Origin: Gammaproteobacteria bacterium
GTDB lineage: Bacteria > Pseudomonadota > Gammaproteobacteria > Pseudomonadales > Pseudohongiellaceae
Assembly: GCA_029244985.1 (NCBI GenBank)
Contig: JAQWQD010000027.1
Coordinates: 62,001 to 126,000, forward strand
DNA length: 64,000 bases
Reading direction: 5' to 3'
The translations under genes were made by a program, and so were the position numbers. Every line of letters begins with the position of its first letter. Within the stretch, counting starts at the first letter, position 1. The notes beneath the pieces are model-generated. The model was not told the DNA's origin, ran no database searches, and worked only from the letters and a program-made list of their open reading frames with translations. Positions 25,273 through 33,599 of the stretch are shown here, piece after piece.

Positions 25273-25767
25273 TCAATCGTCATCATTGGCTCCAGAGGAG
25301 TCGTCATTTTCAGAAGTGTCTGAATTGACTATCAGAGTTAATAGCTCCTCGCTGGAAAAGGATAATGCTCTCTCAGTGACGTCCTTAAATTGATATCGAT
25401 TGTACATATTTTTCATGGATGATAATTTCGCCTGCCAAATTTCCTCATCCATTAAGCCAAGTTCGTATTGGAGGTAATCATTTTCGTATACCATCCACAT
25501 ACGATAAACAAAGTTATCTGCTATAGCTCTTGTGTCTGGATCAGAAACATCAATATTTGCATCTAAATAATCCACCATACTTATTGGGGGGTCAGCCTCT
25601 GAAAATGTTCCGATTATCTCTGTTACTAGTGATGCTCTTGCTTGTTGTTGGCTCGCCAAAGCTATTTGTTGAGACTGTCGCATTTCAAATCCGACAAAAA
25701 TCAAACCTGCTACAACACTCAATAGACCAACTAGTTGAACCCACACATCCAAACTAACTTTCTTCAT
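25273..25767 (-). CDS. Single-pass membrane protein, paralogous family, copy F (intact)
   Basis: 164 residues: MKKVSLDVWVQLVGLLSVV then AGLIFVGFEMRQSQQIALAS, a helical domain with MVYENDYLQYELGLMDEEIWQAKLSSM, and an acidic tail (SDTSENDDSSGANDDD). It aligns with copies A and D over the whole length. The tail differs from the others, so the C-termini are diverging. Its ATG overlaps the TGA of leader copy 3. An SgcJ/SnoaL-like gene lies upstream on the same strand. Confidence 0.7.
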   Translation of the reverse strand: MKKVSLDVWVQLVGLLSVVAGLIFVGFEMRQSQQIALASQQQARASLVTEIIGTFSEADPPISMVDYLDANIDVSDPDTRAIADNFVYRMWMVYENDYLQYELGLMDEEIWQAKLSSMKNMYNRYQFKDVTERALSFSSEELLTLIVNSDTSENDDSSGANDDD

Positions 25768-25832
25768 AAAAAATTCGCATTAGCCCCAACAGAAAAGCAG
25801 AGCAGGGTTATTGTTGTTAGTAGTTTGTTCAT
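25764..25832 (-). CDS. Signal-peptide-like leader ORF, copy 3
   Basis: 22 codons: MNKLLTTITLLCFSVGANA plus NFL, differing from copy 1 at a few bases. ATG at 25832, 13 bases after the stop of the SgcJ-like gene; TGA overlaps the start of copy F. The SgcJ-like protein itself begins MNKLITTVFLMSLASVSWG, so this leader may descend from the signal peptide of a similar exported protein. Confidence 0.55.
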   Translation of the reverse strand: MNKLLTTITLLCFSVGANANFL

Positions 25833-25845
25833 AACTACAGAGCCG

Positions 25846-26295
25846 CTATTCAGGCATTCTTGAGTTATGAAATTGTACTATTTTCCACAGCCCATCTCGC
25901 AATGAAATAGCCATACTGAGGCGAAAAAAAGTGTCATTAGCCTGACCTTCGATCGCGACTTGCCAAACACCGGAAACTAGAATGCTATCCTTTGATAATT
26001 CAAGTATCGATAAATCTTTAGTGCTTGCAAATCTTTGCCCAACTGGTCGCTGACTTATTTGGGAAAAATATTGAAGAATTTCTTCTGTATCTTCACCTAA
26101 GGTTTTTGATCCCGTGCCCCAAAAAATCGCATCCTCTGAAAAAAGATTTACTATTCCTTCGGCGTCTGATTGGTTATACGCGAGTAAAAATTCTTGGAAC
26201 ACAGATGCAGCTTCTCGTTTTTCTTCAGGTTGCCCCCAAGAAACGCTCGCTAACGACATTAAAAAGACTGTAGTTATGAGTTTGTTCATATTCAT
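25846..26295 (-). CDS. Exported SnoaL/SgcJ-like (NTF2 fold) protein
   Basis: 149 residues: signal peptide (MNMNKLITTVFLMSLASVSWG) and a single NTF2-fold domain, EAASVFQEFLLAYNQSDAEGI then VNLFSEDAIFWG and a C-terminal RLSMAISLRDGLWKIVQFHNS, the pattern of the SgcJ/EcaC and DUF4440 families. These small cone-shaped domains bind ligands or catalyse simple reactions; this one acts in the periplasm and its ligand is unknown. The leader ORF and copy F follow on the same strand. Confidence 0.7.
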   Translation of the reverse strand: MNMNKLITTVFLMSLASVSWGQPEEKREAASVFQEFLLAYNQSDAEGIVNLFSEDAIFWGTGSKTLGEDTEEILQYFSQISQRPVGQRFASTKDLSILELSKDSILVSGVWQVAIEGQANDTFFRLSMAISLRDGLWKIVQFHNSRMPE

Positions 26296-26400
26296 ACTTA
26301 AGGGAATTTATTTGCTAGTTTGCGCAGTTCATTGCAAGACTTTTGGCACTTGGAAGCCGTAAGGTCTATTCAGTTTCCGACAGAGAAGCAGAGCGGGCTT

Positions 26401-27648
26401 TTACGGTACATCGGAAAAAGTAACATATCCATTCTTCCAGTAAGCATGAAGTATTTCTCGTAATGACTCAAAAGATAAATTTTTATCAATTCCATGCTTA
26501 AGAAAGAGTTCATTTGATTTACCTTGCACATCAAGAATTTCGCCGCCTAGATTATCCCAAATTATTCTTTCTATAACATTCAGCTTTACTCGCAACTTAT
26601 TATATCCTATGACTCCTCCGCAATTAGAAGCTATATCAGAGGGCTCAACATCAGTTAAGCGGTATGCGTGAGCATACGTTGTAGGCAACACATCAAGAAT
26701 ATTAAAAAAGCGATGCTCATATTCTTTTTGTTTTCTCAAGATAAACGCAAATTTTCCGGTGTTCGGCGACATTTTCTGTGTGAAATCAGCTAATTGCCAC
26801 GGATCAAGAGCATTAAAGCTCTGAATCAATCCCCCAGTTTTAGGAAAATTAAATAATGACCTGTAAAACCAAGCGTTATCGTCCCAGCATTGGAAGTATG
26901 CTCCTGCATTATCAATTAATTCCTTTAGTTCAAAAATATCATAAGCCTTATCTCTCGCGTTAAAGAAAGTATCTACAAAGCCTGCATCAAATGATAGGTC
27001 CTTGGTCCCAGTAGTATTAGTTATGGCTTTAATATAGTTATGGGCATAATGATTTTTTGGCGACAATTCAATCAATTTTTTAGCCGCTTCGATACCTTTC
27101 TTATCTGGTTTTAAATCTAAGTACCTAAAGGCATCCTGTAAATAATAGACGCCTATCCGCAGGTAAGAGGCGTAAACCATAATAAATAGTGCGCCATCAT
27201 TTTTTGATGTCTGTAATAATTTAGAGAGGCTTTCTTGAGGCTTTTTAGTGTGGTGAATGACTCCGGTTGAAATAACATAATCGAATTCATTGTCGTGTGT
27301 TAAATCGACTATATCTTTTTTTTCTATTTCCAAGTTCTTGATATCATATGCCTTAATCATATTTGCTACGTGGCGTAATGACTTATCACTAACATCAATC
27401 GCATAATGTTGCGAATTAGGGAACATTAAAGCGTGGTAGATCGCTTGATTAGTGCCGCAGCCGGCTATTAAAACATTCAAATTATCCTTATAGGGTTTCT
27501 CAGGAAATAGCTTGTTCCAGATTAAATCAGGAGAAGATCCTTGCTGATATCCTAATTGAATTCGCTCCCGCATATTGGAAATGGGCGCCGGATAAGGATA
27601 TTGCATGTATTGAGACTCTATACCGTCTCTATCATTTAAATTAGTCAA
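26401..27648 (-). CDS. SAM-dependent class I methyltransferase with C-terminal extension
   Basis: 415 residues. A Rossmann methyltransferase domain occupies about 50-190: motif I VLIAGCGTNQAIYHAL, acidic loop HYAIDVSDKSLRHV, and the post-I block DYVISTGVIHHTKKPQ. The substrate and second domain (about 200-415; FNARDKAYDIFELKELIDNAGAYF, and a C-terminal part with no clear family) are not identified. GVIHHTKKP-type methyltransferases modify a wide range of small molecules and glycans. Upstream is a 126-base gap before the PanE-like gene. A short sequence resembling the leader ORF lies just past its stop (26372-26400). Confidence 0.75.
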   Translation of the reverse strand: MTNLNDRDGIESQYMQYPYPAPISNMRERIQLGYQQGSSPDLIWNKLFPEKPYKDNLNVLIAGCGTNQAIYHALMFPNSQHYAIDVSDKSLRHVANMIKAYDIKNLEIEKKDIVDLTHDNEFDYVISTGVIHHTKKPQESLSKLLQTSKNDGALFIMVYASYLRIGVYYLQDAFRYLDLKPDKKGIEAAKKLIELSPKNHYAHNYIKAITNTTGTKDLSFDAGFVDTFFNARDKAYDIFELKELIDNAGAYFQCWDDNAWFYRSLFNFPKTGGLIQSFNALDPWQLADFTQKMSPNTGKFAFILRKQKEYEHRFFNILDVLPTTYAHAYRLTDVEPSDIASNCGGVIGYNKLRVKLNVIERIIWDNLGGEILDVQGKSNELFLKHGIDKNLSFESLREILHAYWKNGYVTFSDVP

Positions 27649-27774
27649 AAGTAGAACCTGTTATTTCAATCAAATTAAATTTGCTTACCTAGATTATATA
27701 AGAATATATACCTAGGACAATTCGCTATTGCCATTCCCACTGCGATAGCCATGATTATCGAATTAAATTCAAAA

Positions 27775-28710
27775 TTACTCATAGCGGGTCCGCTCAAGGG
27801 ATTTAACTAAATTAGTTAATGTACTATTAACTGGAGCCGAACTACCGACTTTTTCAGCCTCAATAGGTACGGCACCGTTAATCACATCTATTTCGCTGGG
27901 ACGACCTGCTTCAATGTCTAATAATACCGATGGTTTAGCGTTTGGCATGCGTTCTCCAAAATTCCGAACTTCCTTGACCGGATCATCGAAACTCAATGGG
28001 ATATTTTGATCACGGGCGATTTCCCAAGCTTCGACCGCGGCAGCACGACTGATTTTGCTAATATACTCATTGCGGAGAACCTCTCCGAGGGTCATTCCTG
28101 TGAGCGCACAAAGAGCGCTGTATGCTACGTTGCAAATGAGCTTTTCCCATTGAGCCACACGAATATCTCGTTCTGTATATGTCTCAAAACCAGCATTTTG
28201 CCAAATACTGGTTAGATCTTTTAGCAGATGACCTAACCTATTGCCTTCAGGGGCCGGTTGAAAGCGGCCGATTCGAATTGCTTTCATATCGCTGTGATGA
28301 ATCAATCCCGGTTTTGGCATAGATGCACCAAACCCTTGAGCAACACCGACAAAAATTTTACGATGTTTGATGGTTCTAACAAGCTCTTCGGCCGCGCCCA
28401 GGCCATTTTGTATAGTCACCAGCATAGTTTCAGGGGTAATAAGTGCGCGTATAGCAGGAATCGCCGATGCTAGGTGCATCGCCTTTACTGCGACTACCAA
28501 AAGTTCAGCTTTTCTTGGCGGTACCGCAGTATAGGCTTGAAATTTGATTACACGCTCGCCACTGGCCCCGGTAATTTTTAGTCCGCTTCGTTTTATCGCC
28601 TCAACATGAGCTATATTGGTGTCGACAACAAAAACATTGTGACCACTTTCTGCAAACAGTGCCGCATAGATTGACCCCATTGCGCCACAACCAACCACGC
28701 CTATTTCCAA
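27775..28710 (-). CDS. Ketopantoate reductase (PanE/ApbA) family protein
   Basis: 311 residues: N-terminal NADP-binding Rossmann motif GVVGCGAMGSIYAALFAESG, the central block IQNGLGAAEEL, and a C-terminal helical domain with the catalytic Lys region WEKLICNVAYSALCALTG and PSVLLDIEAGRPSEIDVING. The family reduces 2-dehydropantoate to pantoate; many members act on other 2-keto acids. As last gene after an enolase-superfamily dehydratase it could be a catabolic 2-keto-acid reductase rather than a vitamin B5 enzyme, especially because panB and panC lie 27 kb away. Confidence 0.85.
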   Translation of the reverse strand: MEIGVVGCGAMGSIYAALFAESGHNVFVVDTNIAHVEAIKRSGLKITGASGERVIKFQAYTAVPPRKAELLVVAVKAMHLASAIPAIRALITPETMLVTIQNGLGAAEELVRTIKHRKIFVGVAQGFGASMPKPGLIHHSDMKAIRIGRFQPAPEGNRLGHLLKDLTSIWQNAGFETYTERDIRVAQWEKLICNVAYSALCALTGMTLGEVLRNEYISKISRAAAVEAWEIARDQNIPLSFDDPVKEVRNFGERMPNAKPSVLLDIEAGRPSEIDVINGAVPIEAEKVGSSAPVNSTLTNLVKSLERTRYE

Positions 28711-28727
28711 ATCAACACACCTAACAA

Positions 28728-29894
28728 TTAGTTGACTAGATCACACAATAACGGATACAGATTCTCTTTCTGTTCCAACCCAAAACCAGGGGCATCTGAC
28801 GGTGCTATTTTCCCATCTTCCAAGCGACATTGATCTGAATAGCCTCCCACCGGTTGAAAAACCTCGGGATATGCTTCACATCCACCGAGGCCCAACCCTA
28901 GCGCTATATGGAGATTAATCAAGTGTCCTCCGTGGGGATAGCATTGCTTACGGCGGTGCCCAAACTCTTCTAGAGATTTCAATATTCGATGATACTCAGT
29001 AATGCCGTAACATAGCCCCGGATCCATCTGAAAAACATCTTTATCTATTCGCATACCACCAAAACGCATTAGATTTATGGCTTCCATTAGACTGAAGAGG
29101 TTTTCTCCGGTCGCTATACTCCCATTGTAGTTTTCGGTTAAGTCTCGGTTGAGATCGAAATCGAGCGGGTCTCCCGGTTCCTCAAACCAACGCAATTCAA
29201 AGGGATCAATAGCTACAGCCATTTCCAAAGCTTTTTGATGATCAAAGCACCCATTGGCATCAATTGCCACTCTACTACCTTTTCCGGCGACGGCGACAGC
29301 TGCCTCAATTCGCAACATATCTTCACGTAATGCCTCGCCACCCACTTTTATCTTAAAAGAGTTATAACCCTTTCCTTGATAGTCCAACAATTCATCAGAT
29401 AATCTTTTTGCCGAGTCATTGGGATAATAATAACCTCCGGCTGCATATACAGGCAGCGAGTCAGCCAAGTCTGCAACTCCAAAAGAGTTCCTTATTGTTT
29501 TATATGCTGGTTCGTCTAGTAACTTTGCATTCAAGTCCCAAGTCGCTAATTCTAGTGCCGCAACAGCTCCGGATCGATCACCATGGCCGCCAGGTTTTTC
29601 ATCTTTCATTGCAATGTTAGCAATTATTTCCGCTTCAAAGCCGGCTCCATTTTTACTTAGTAGTTCCTCTGGGGCAGCTTCAGCTAAGCGCGGTAGCATC
29701 CGCTCTCGCAAAATCCCACTTTGAGCAAAACGTCCAATTGAATTAAATCCAAACCCTACAATAGGCTTCCCTTCGCTAACCTGGTCACTTATTAAGGCCA
29801 CCAAAGAAACTGTATGCTTAGTGAAATTAACTAAAGAATTGGCAATTCGGCCATTTAGTTTGATTGCGATTTCGCGAACATCAATTATTCGCAT
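28728..29894 (-). CDS. Mandelate racemase/muconate lactonizing family dehydratase (D-tartrate dehydratase-like)
   Basis: 388 residues. The barrel has the KxK motif in FKIKVGG, metal ligands in VAIDANGCFD, WFEEPGDP and ATGENL, and a His in YPHGGHLI on the barrel side that in acid-sugar dehydratases acts as general base. The HGGH block and overall layout resemble D-tartrate dehydratase. The family abstracts a proton alpha to a carboxylate and eliminates water, giving a 2-keto acid. A PanE-like reductase lies 17 bases downstream and an ABM-domain gene three bases upstream, so the product may be reduced by the former. Confidence 0.82.
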   Translation of the reverse strand: MRIIDVREIAIKLNGRIANSLVNFTKHTVSLVALISDQVSEGKPIVGFGFNSIGRFAQSGILRERMLPRLAEAAPEELLSKNGAGFEAEIIANIAMKDEKPGGHGDRSGAVAALELATWDLNAKLLDEPAYKTIRNSFGVADLADSLPVYAAGGYYYPNDSAKRLSDELLDYQGKGYNSFKIKVGGEALREDMLRIEAAVAVAGKGSRVAIDANGCFDHQKALEMAVAIDPFELRWFEEPGDPLDFDLNRDLTENYNGSIATGENLFSLMEAINLMRFGGMRIDKDVFQMDPGLCYGITEYHRILKSLEEFGHRRKQCYPHGGHLINLHIALGLGLGGCEAYPEVFQPVGGYSDQCRLEDGKIAPSDAPGFGLEQKENLYPLLCDLVN

Positions 29895-29896
29895 AA

Positions 29897-30205
29897 TTAG
29901 GCTGAGGTAAATTTACGTAGTACTTGATAACCAGAAGCTCTTGGTTTGTACACCATTAACTTCGGTAGATCCGGATGTGAACGAGCCTTTTCAGCCGCCG
30001 CCAAAAAGTCTGATTCACTCGACCACTCTGCATAATGAACAAGTCCATAGCCATCAGTGTTGACATGTAATCGACTAGCAATGAATCCAGACTGGCAACT
30101 GAGGAAGCTCTCAATATAGTCTCCCACTTCTTGAATAGCTCGATTTTGATTTTCCTTGTCAGTAGTGAAATGCACTATCACAATATGTTGCTCTTTAGAT
30201 GTCAT
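29897..30205 (-). CDS. Antibiotic biosynthesis monooxygenase (ABM) domain protein
   Basis: 102 residues forming one ferredoxin-like ABM domain: VIVHFTTDKENQNRAIQEV, FLSCQSGFIASRLHV and LVHYAEWSSESDFLAAAEKA. Small dimeric ABM proteins include quinol monooxygenases and haem-degrading enzymes; the active-site residues are too variable to choose. It lies three bases before the dehydratase, 64 bases after the alpha/beta hydrolase, all on the minus strand, so it belongs to the same transcript. Confidence 0.75.
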   Translation of the reverse strand: MTSKEQHIVIVHFTTDKENQNRAIQEVGDYIESFLSCQSGFIASRLHVNTDGYGLVHYAEWSSESDFLAAAEKARSHPDLPKLMVYKPRASGYQVLRKFTSA

Positions 30206-30269
30206 AAAGATTTTGGTCCCGACTAATTAGTCTAAATTAACCGAAAGGTAAATAATCTAGAGATCTCGT

Positions 30270-31382
30270 TCATGCGCTACTTAACCATTCAGCAATCAAA
30301 TTTGCCACTCTATCTCTTGCTGTCTCAGGCGTCTGTAGATAATGGTCACCACCTACCATTTCTAACTTTTTCTTCTCCGAACCCAACGCATCGAAAATGG
30401 CGCGGGCATCACTAGGGAATACCCCGTTATCAGAATCACTCTGAATCACTAAAGCTGGTTGAGTGATTCGCTGCAAATGAGGAGCGCCCCGACAGTGAGA
30501 ATCTTTCAAACTCCACATAGACAACCATGTACGTAAAGTATTAGTTAGACCAATACCCCGAGGATTAAAATTCGCGACTCTAGGATCTCCTATATAACAT
30601 TTACCTACCTCACGATTTGAAGGGTCAATATTGCCATCCATTAGGCGCAAATCAGCCCAGGTTCGGTAAAGGTTAAAAGCTCTATCACTTAGCCCAGTGG
30701 CCTGTAGGCGATTAAATTCGCTATGGCACCAATCGGTAATGCGGTGGTTTCTCATTACCTGAGCCTGTCGATAACGGCTAATAAACTCATTTGAATAAGG
30801 AGGGCCATTCTTGGATTCATACATATTTAGTTTTGGGTCAACGCTCAAGGGGTCGGTTTCATCAGTTATTGATGGGTCAAACCAAGAGGTTAGTACTTCA
30901 GGGCGCCCTAAATGAGCGCAGAGAGAGATGTATAGATCTGTTTCAATCAGGTCATATATTGCGTCTGGCAAATCCAATCCTGGAGTAGGCTTCATGGTTA
31001 CTCCTTGCGATTGAGACTGATAAGCGGCCATTAATGATCCACCACCAGAATTACCCAATATTACAACCCTCTCAACTCCGGCTTCTTCTTTAAGCCATTT
31101 AACACCGGCACCAATATCAATCAATGCATGCTCCAATAAAAAGAAAGCCTCATTGCCTCGAAAACGAGTGTTCCAACCTAGAAAACCATACCCTCGTTCA
31201 GCCATGTACTTCCCAAGATAATGTTCGCTAAAATCTACATTATAGTGGGCAGCTATTAATGCTGTTCTCGGAATATCATTAGTTGGAGAGTAATAAAGGC
31301 CCTGGCAAGGGAAAAATCCTGCACCATTGCGGGTGCTCGTAGGTGAAGCTATGGAAACAAATTTACGTTGCCAGTCTCTCAT
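30270..31382 (-). CDS. Alpha/beta hydrolase
   Basis: 370 residues. The nucleophile elbow is LGNSGGGSLMAAY (Ser near residue 110), the acid lies near SDSDNGVFPSDARA and the catalytic His in VGGDHYLQTPE close to the C-terminus, a standard triad order. A large cap insertion lies between. It probably hydrolyses an ester, thioester or carbon-carbon bond; the position at the head of the dehydratase operon and back-to-back with an acyl-CoA ligase gene suggests a role in degrading a bulky hydrophobic acid. Confidence 0.78.
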   Translation of the reverse strand: MRDWQRKFVSIASPTSTRNGAGFFPCQGLYYSPTNDIPRTALIAAHYNVDFSEHYLGKYMAERGYGFLGWNTRFRGNEAFFLLEHALIDIGAGVKWLKEEAGVERVVILGNSGGGSLMAAYQSQSQGVTMKPTPGLDLPDAIYDLIETDLYISLCAHLGRPEVLTSWFDPSITDETDPLSVDPKLNMYESKNGPPYSNEFISRYRQAQVMRNHRITDWCHSEFNRLQATGLSDRAFNLYRTWADLRLMDGNIDPSNREVGKCYIGDPRVANFNPRGIGLTNTLRTWLSMWSLKDSHCRGAPHLQRITQPALVIQSDSDNGVFPSDARAIFDALGSEKKKLEMVGGDHYLQTPETARDRVANLIAEWLSSA

Positions 31383-31527
31383 TAATTCTCCGATTAAAAG
31401 CTGATGTTCATATGACTACTTGATTCTGAGAGTGATTAATGGGAAAAAGCTAAAAAATAACTGATGAAAGAATCAAATATAATTCAAACTCGGTGTAGGG
31501 AAGGGTTTTTGTGCCACGGAGCAAGTA

Positions 31528-33072
31528 ATGAAGAATAATATAGGACTCCTTTTAAGCAAGCGAGCATTAATTAATCCTGAGCGTGAAGCCTTTGTAGATT
31601 CCAAATCAGGTTTAAGACTTACTTTTGGGCAACTGAATAGTCGCTGTAATAGCTTAGCGAATGGTTTGGTCAAGCTCGGTATTGAGCCTGGGGATCGAGT
31701 CGCTTTGTCTTTGATGAATAGTGTGGAATTTCTTGAGGCTTATTTTGCTGTAGCAAAAATTGGAGGCATTGTGGTGCCACTTAACTGGCGCCTTGTATCA
31801 GACGAACTCGAATTCATATTAAAAGATAGTGGTGCTGAAACACTTATATTTGGTGAAGAATTTGTTGATGTAGTTGCAGATCTCCATGGCCGAGGGGGCA
31901 AAACCGATGTTAAAAACTGGTTGCAGGTATCTGTTGACAACGGCAACAGTGATTTCGCGAAAGATTATGAAAGATTCAGAGACAAAGAAAGTAACACTGA
32001 ACCTGATATTAGAGCAGAAGAAGACGATTTACTCTACATCATGTATACGTCTGGTACTACCGGTCTGCCAAAAGGTGTTGTTCATTCTCACAACACTTCG
32101 ATCTGGGCTTTAACAACTTTTATAGCCTCAACTGACCTGCGGGGAGGAGATCGTTATCTCGTCGCGTTACCTTTGTTCCACGTCGGTTCACTAATACCAG
32201 TTACTCTTAATATTTATTGGGGGGTGACCAGTGTAATTATGCGAGAGTTTGATCCAATTCGAGCCTGGGGTTTAATTCAAGAAGAGAAAATTACTAATTC
32301 TCTACTGGTTCCAGCTATGCTTAATTTCATGTCTCAAGTGCCAGATATCACTCGATATAATTATTCGAGTCTTCGATGGATCCAAAGTGGGGCTGCCCCC
32401 TTGCCAGTAAATATAATTCAAAAGTATGCAGATTTTGGTATCGAAGTACATCAAATCTATGGTTTAACTGAGTGTTGCGGTCCTGCCTGTGTGATCTCTG
32501 CTGAAAATGCTTTGAGAAAAATTGGATCAACTGGCAGGCCATTCTTCCACACTGAAGGAAAAGTAGTCGATGATAATGGCGTCGTCTGTCCACCCGGGGA
32601 GCAAGGTGAAGTTTGGCTTAAGGGTAAACATATTATGTTGGAATATTGGAACCGACCAGATGCAACCGCCGAGACGATCACAGCAGATGGGTGGCTGCGA
32701 ACTGGTGACGTAGCAGCAATAGACGAAGAAGGATTCGTTTACATTCAGGATCGAATTAAAGACATGATTATTTCTGGTGGTGAAAATGTATACCCTGCTG
32801 AAATCGAAAATGTGATTTTGGCGCTCACCGGCGTGACGGAGGTCGCTGTGATCGGTCAGCCCAGTGAAAAGTGGGGAGAATCACCTTTTGCTATTGTGGT
32901 TAAAAATGACAATGCGCTGACAGAGATAGATGTTCTAGAACATTGCGATGGAAAATTAGCGCGATTCAAGCTACCTAAAGGTGCAGCGTTCATAGAGGTA
33001 ATACCGCGGAATGCGAACGGCAAAGTATTAAAGCGCGAGTTGCGGCTCCAATTTCCTGGACCGGCAGATTAG
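31528..33072 (+). CDS. Acyl-CoA synthetase (long-chain fatty acid/aryl CoA ligase type)
   Basis: 514 residues of the ANL superfamily. AMP-binding loop YTSGTTGLPKGVVHSH near residue 172, GLTECCGPACV, the hinge WLRTGDVAAIDEEGFVYIQDR and the catalytic Lys in NANGKVLKRELR near the C-terminus are intact. The enzyme adenylates a carboxylic acid and transfers it to CoA. A good GGAG lies before the ATG. It is divergent from the hydrolase operon across 145 bases, a likely shared promoter region, and precedes a ferredoxin and P450 on the same strand. Confidence 0.88.
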   Translation: MKNNIGLLLSKRALINPEREAFVDSKSGLRLTFGQLNSRCNSLANGLVKLGIEPGDRVALSLMNSVEFLEAYFAVAKIGGIVVPLNWRLVSDELEFILKDSGAETLIFGEEFVDVVADLHGRGGKTDVKNWLQVSVDNGNSDFAKDYERFRDKESNTEPDIRAEEDDLLYIMYTSGTTGLPKGVVHSHNTSIWALTTFIASTDLRGGDRYLVALPLFHVGSLIPVTLNIYWGVTSVIMREFDPIRAWGLIQEEKITNSLLVPAMLNFMSQVPDITRYNYSSLRWIQSGAAPLPVNIIQKYADFGIEVHQIYGLTECCGPACVISAENALRKIGSTGRPFFHTEGKVVDDNGVVCPPGEQGEVWLKGKHIMLEYWNRPDATAETITADGWLRTGDVAAIDEEGFVYIQDRIKDMIISGGENVYPAEIENVILALTGVTEVAVIGQPSEKWGESPFAIVVKNDNALTEIDVLEHCDGKLARFKLPKGAAFIEVIPRNANGKVLKRELRLQFPGPAD

Positions 33073-33235
33073 TATGTGTAAAAACAGCCTTATTGATTAA
33101 GCTTTTTAGATTTATATCTGGCGACCTTCCTGTGAAGTGGTAAGAAAGCTGAAATCTGGGCAAAATCTGCTTTTTATCACTTCCTCAACTTGATAAAGTT
33201 GCGCCTTCGATTTTTGTAGTTGGGGCAAGTAATAC

Positions 33236-33556
33236 ATGGCGCAAATTACCTTTATTGAGCACGATGGGACAGAGCACTCTGTCGATGCGAAGCTTGGTAG
33301 CTCATTAATGTTGGCAGCAGTATCCAATGGAATTCCAGGAATCGATGCAGACTGCGGAGGTTCTTGTTCTTGTGCAACCTGCCATGTATTCGTTCACTCC
33401 GAATGGCAGGATAGAGTCGGTGAAATGAATCTTACGGAAGAGGCGATGTTAAGTCTTAGTCCCGATAGAAAAGAGAACTCTCGGTTGTCTTGTCAAATAC
33501 AAGTCACGGAAGAGCTTGATGGACTCATCGTGGAGACACCAGAATTTCAGTTTTAG
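33236..33556 (+). CDS. 2Fe-2S ferredoxin (putidaredoxin type)
   Basis: 106 residues with the vertebrate-type 2Fe-2S pattern: Cys40, Cys46 and Cys49 in CGGSCSCATC and a fourth Cys near residue 87 (RLSCQIQ). An extra Cys44 is present in the loop. MAQITFIEHDGTEHSVDAKLG and DRVGEMNLTEEAMLS match the electron carriers of bacterial P450 systems. It lies 43 bases before a cytochrome P450 and is very likely its reductant; no ferredoxin reductase gene is in the window. Confidence 0.92.
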   Translation: MAQITFIEHDGTEHSVDAKLGSSLMLAAVSNGIPGIDADCGGSCSCATCHVFVHSEWQDRVGEMNLTEEAMLSLSPDRKENSRLSCQIQVTEELDGLIVETPEFQF

Positions 33557-33599
33557 AATTGCTTAGCATTCGTCGAGCTCAGTAATGGGGAGATCAACA

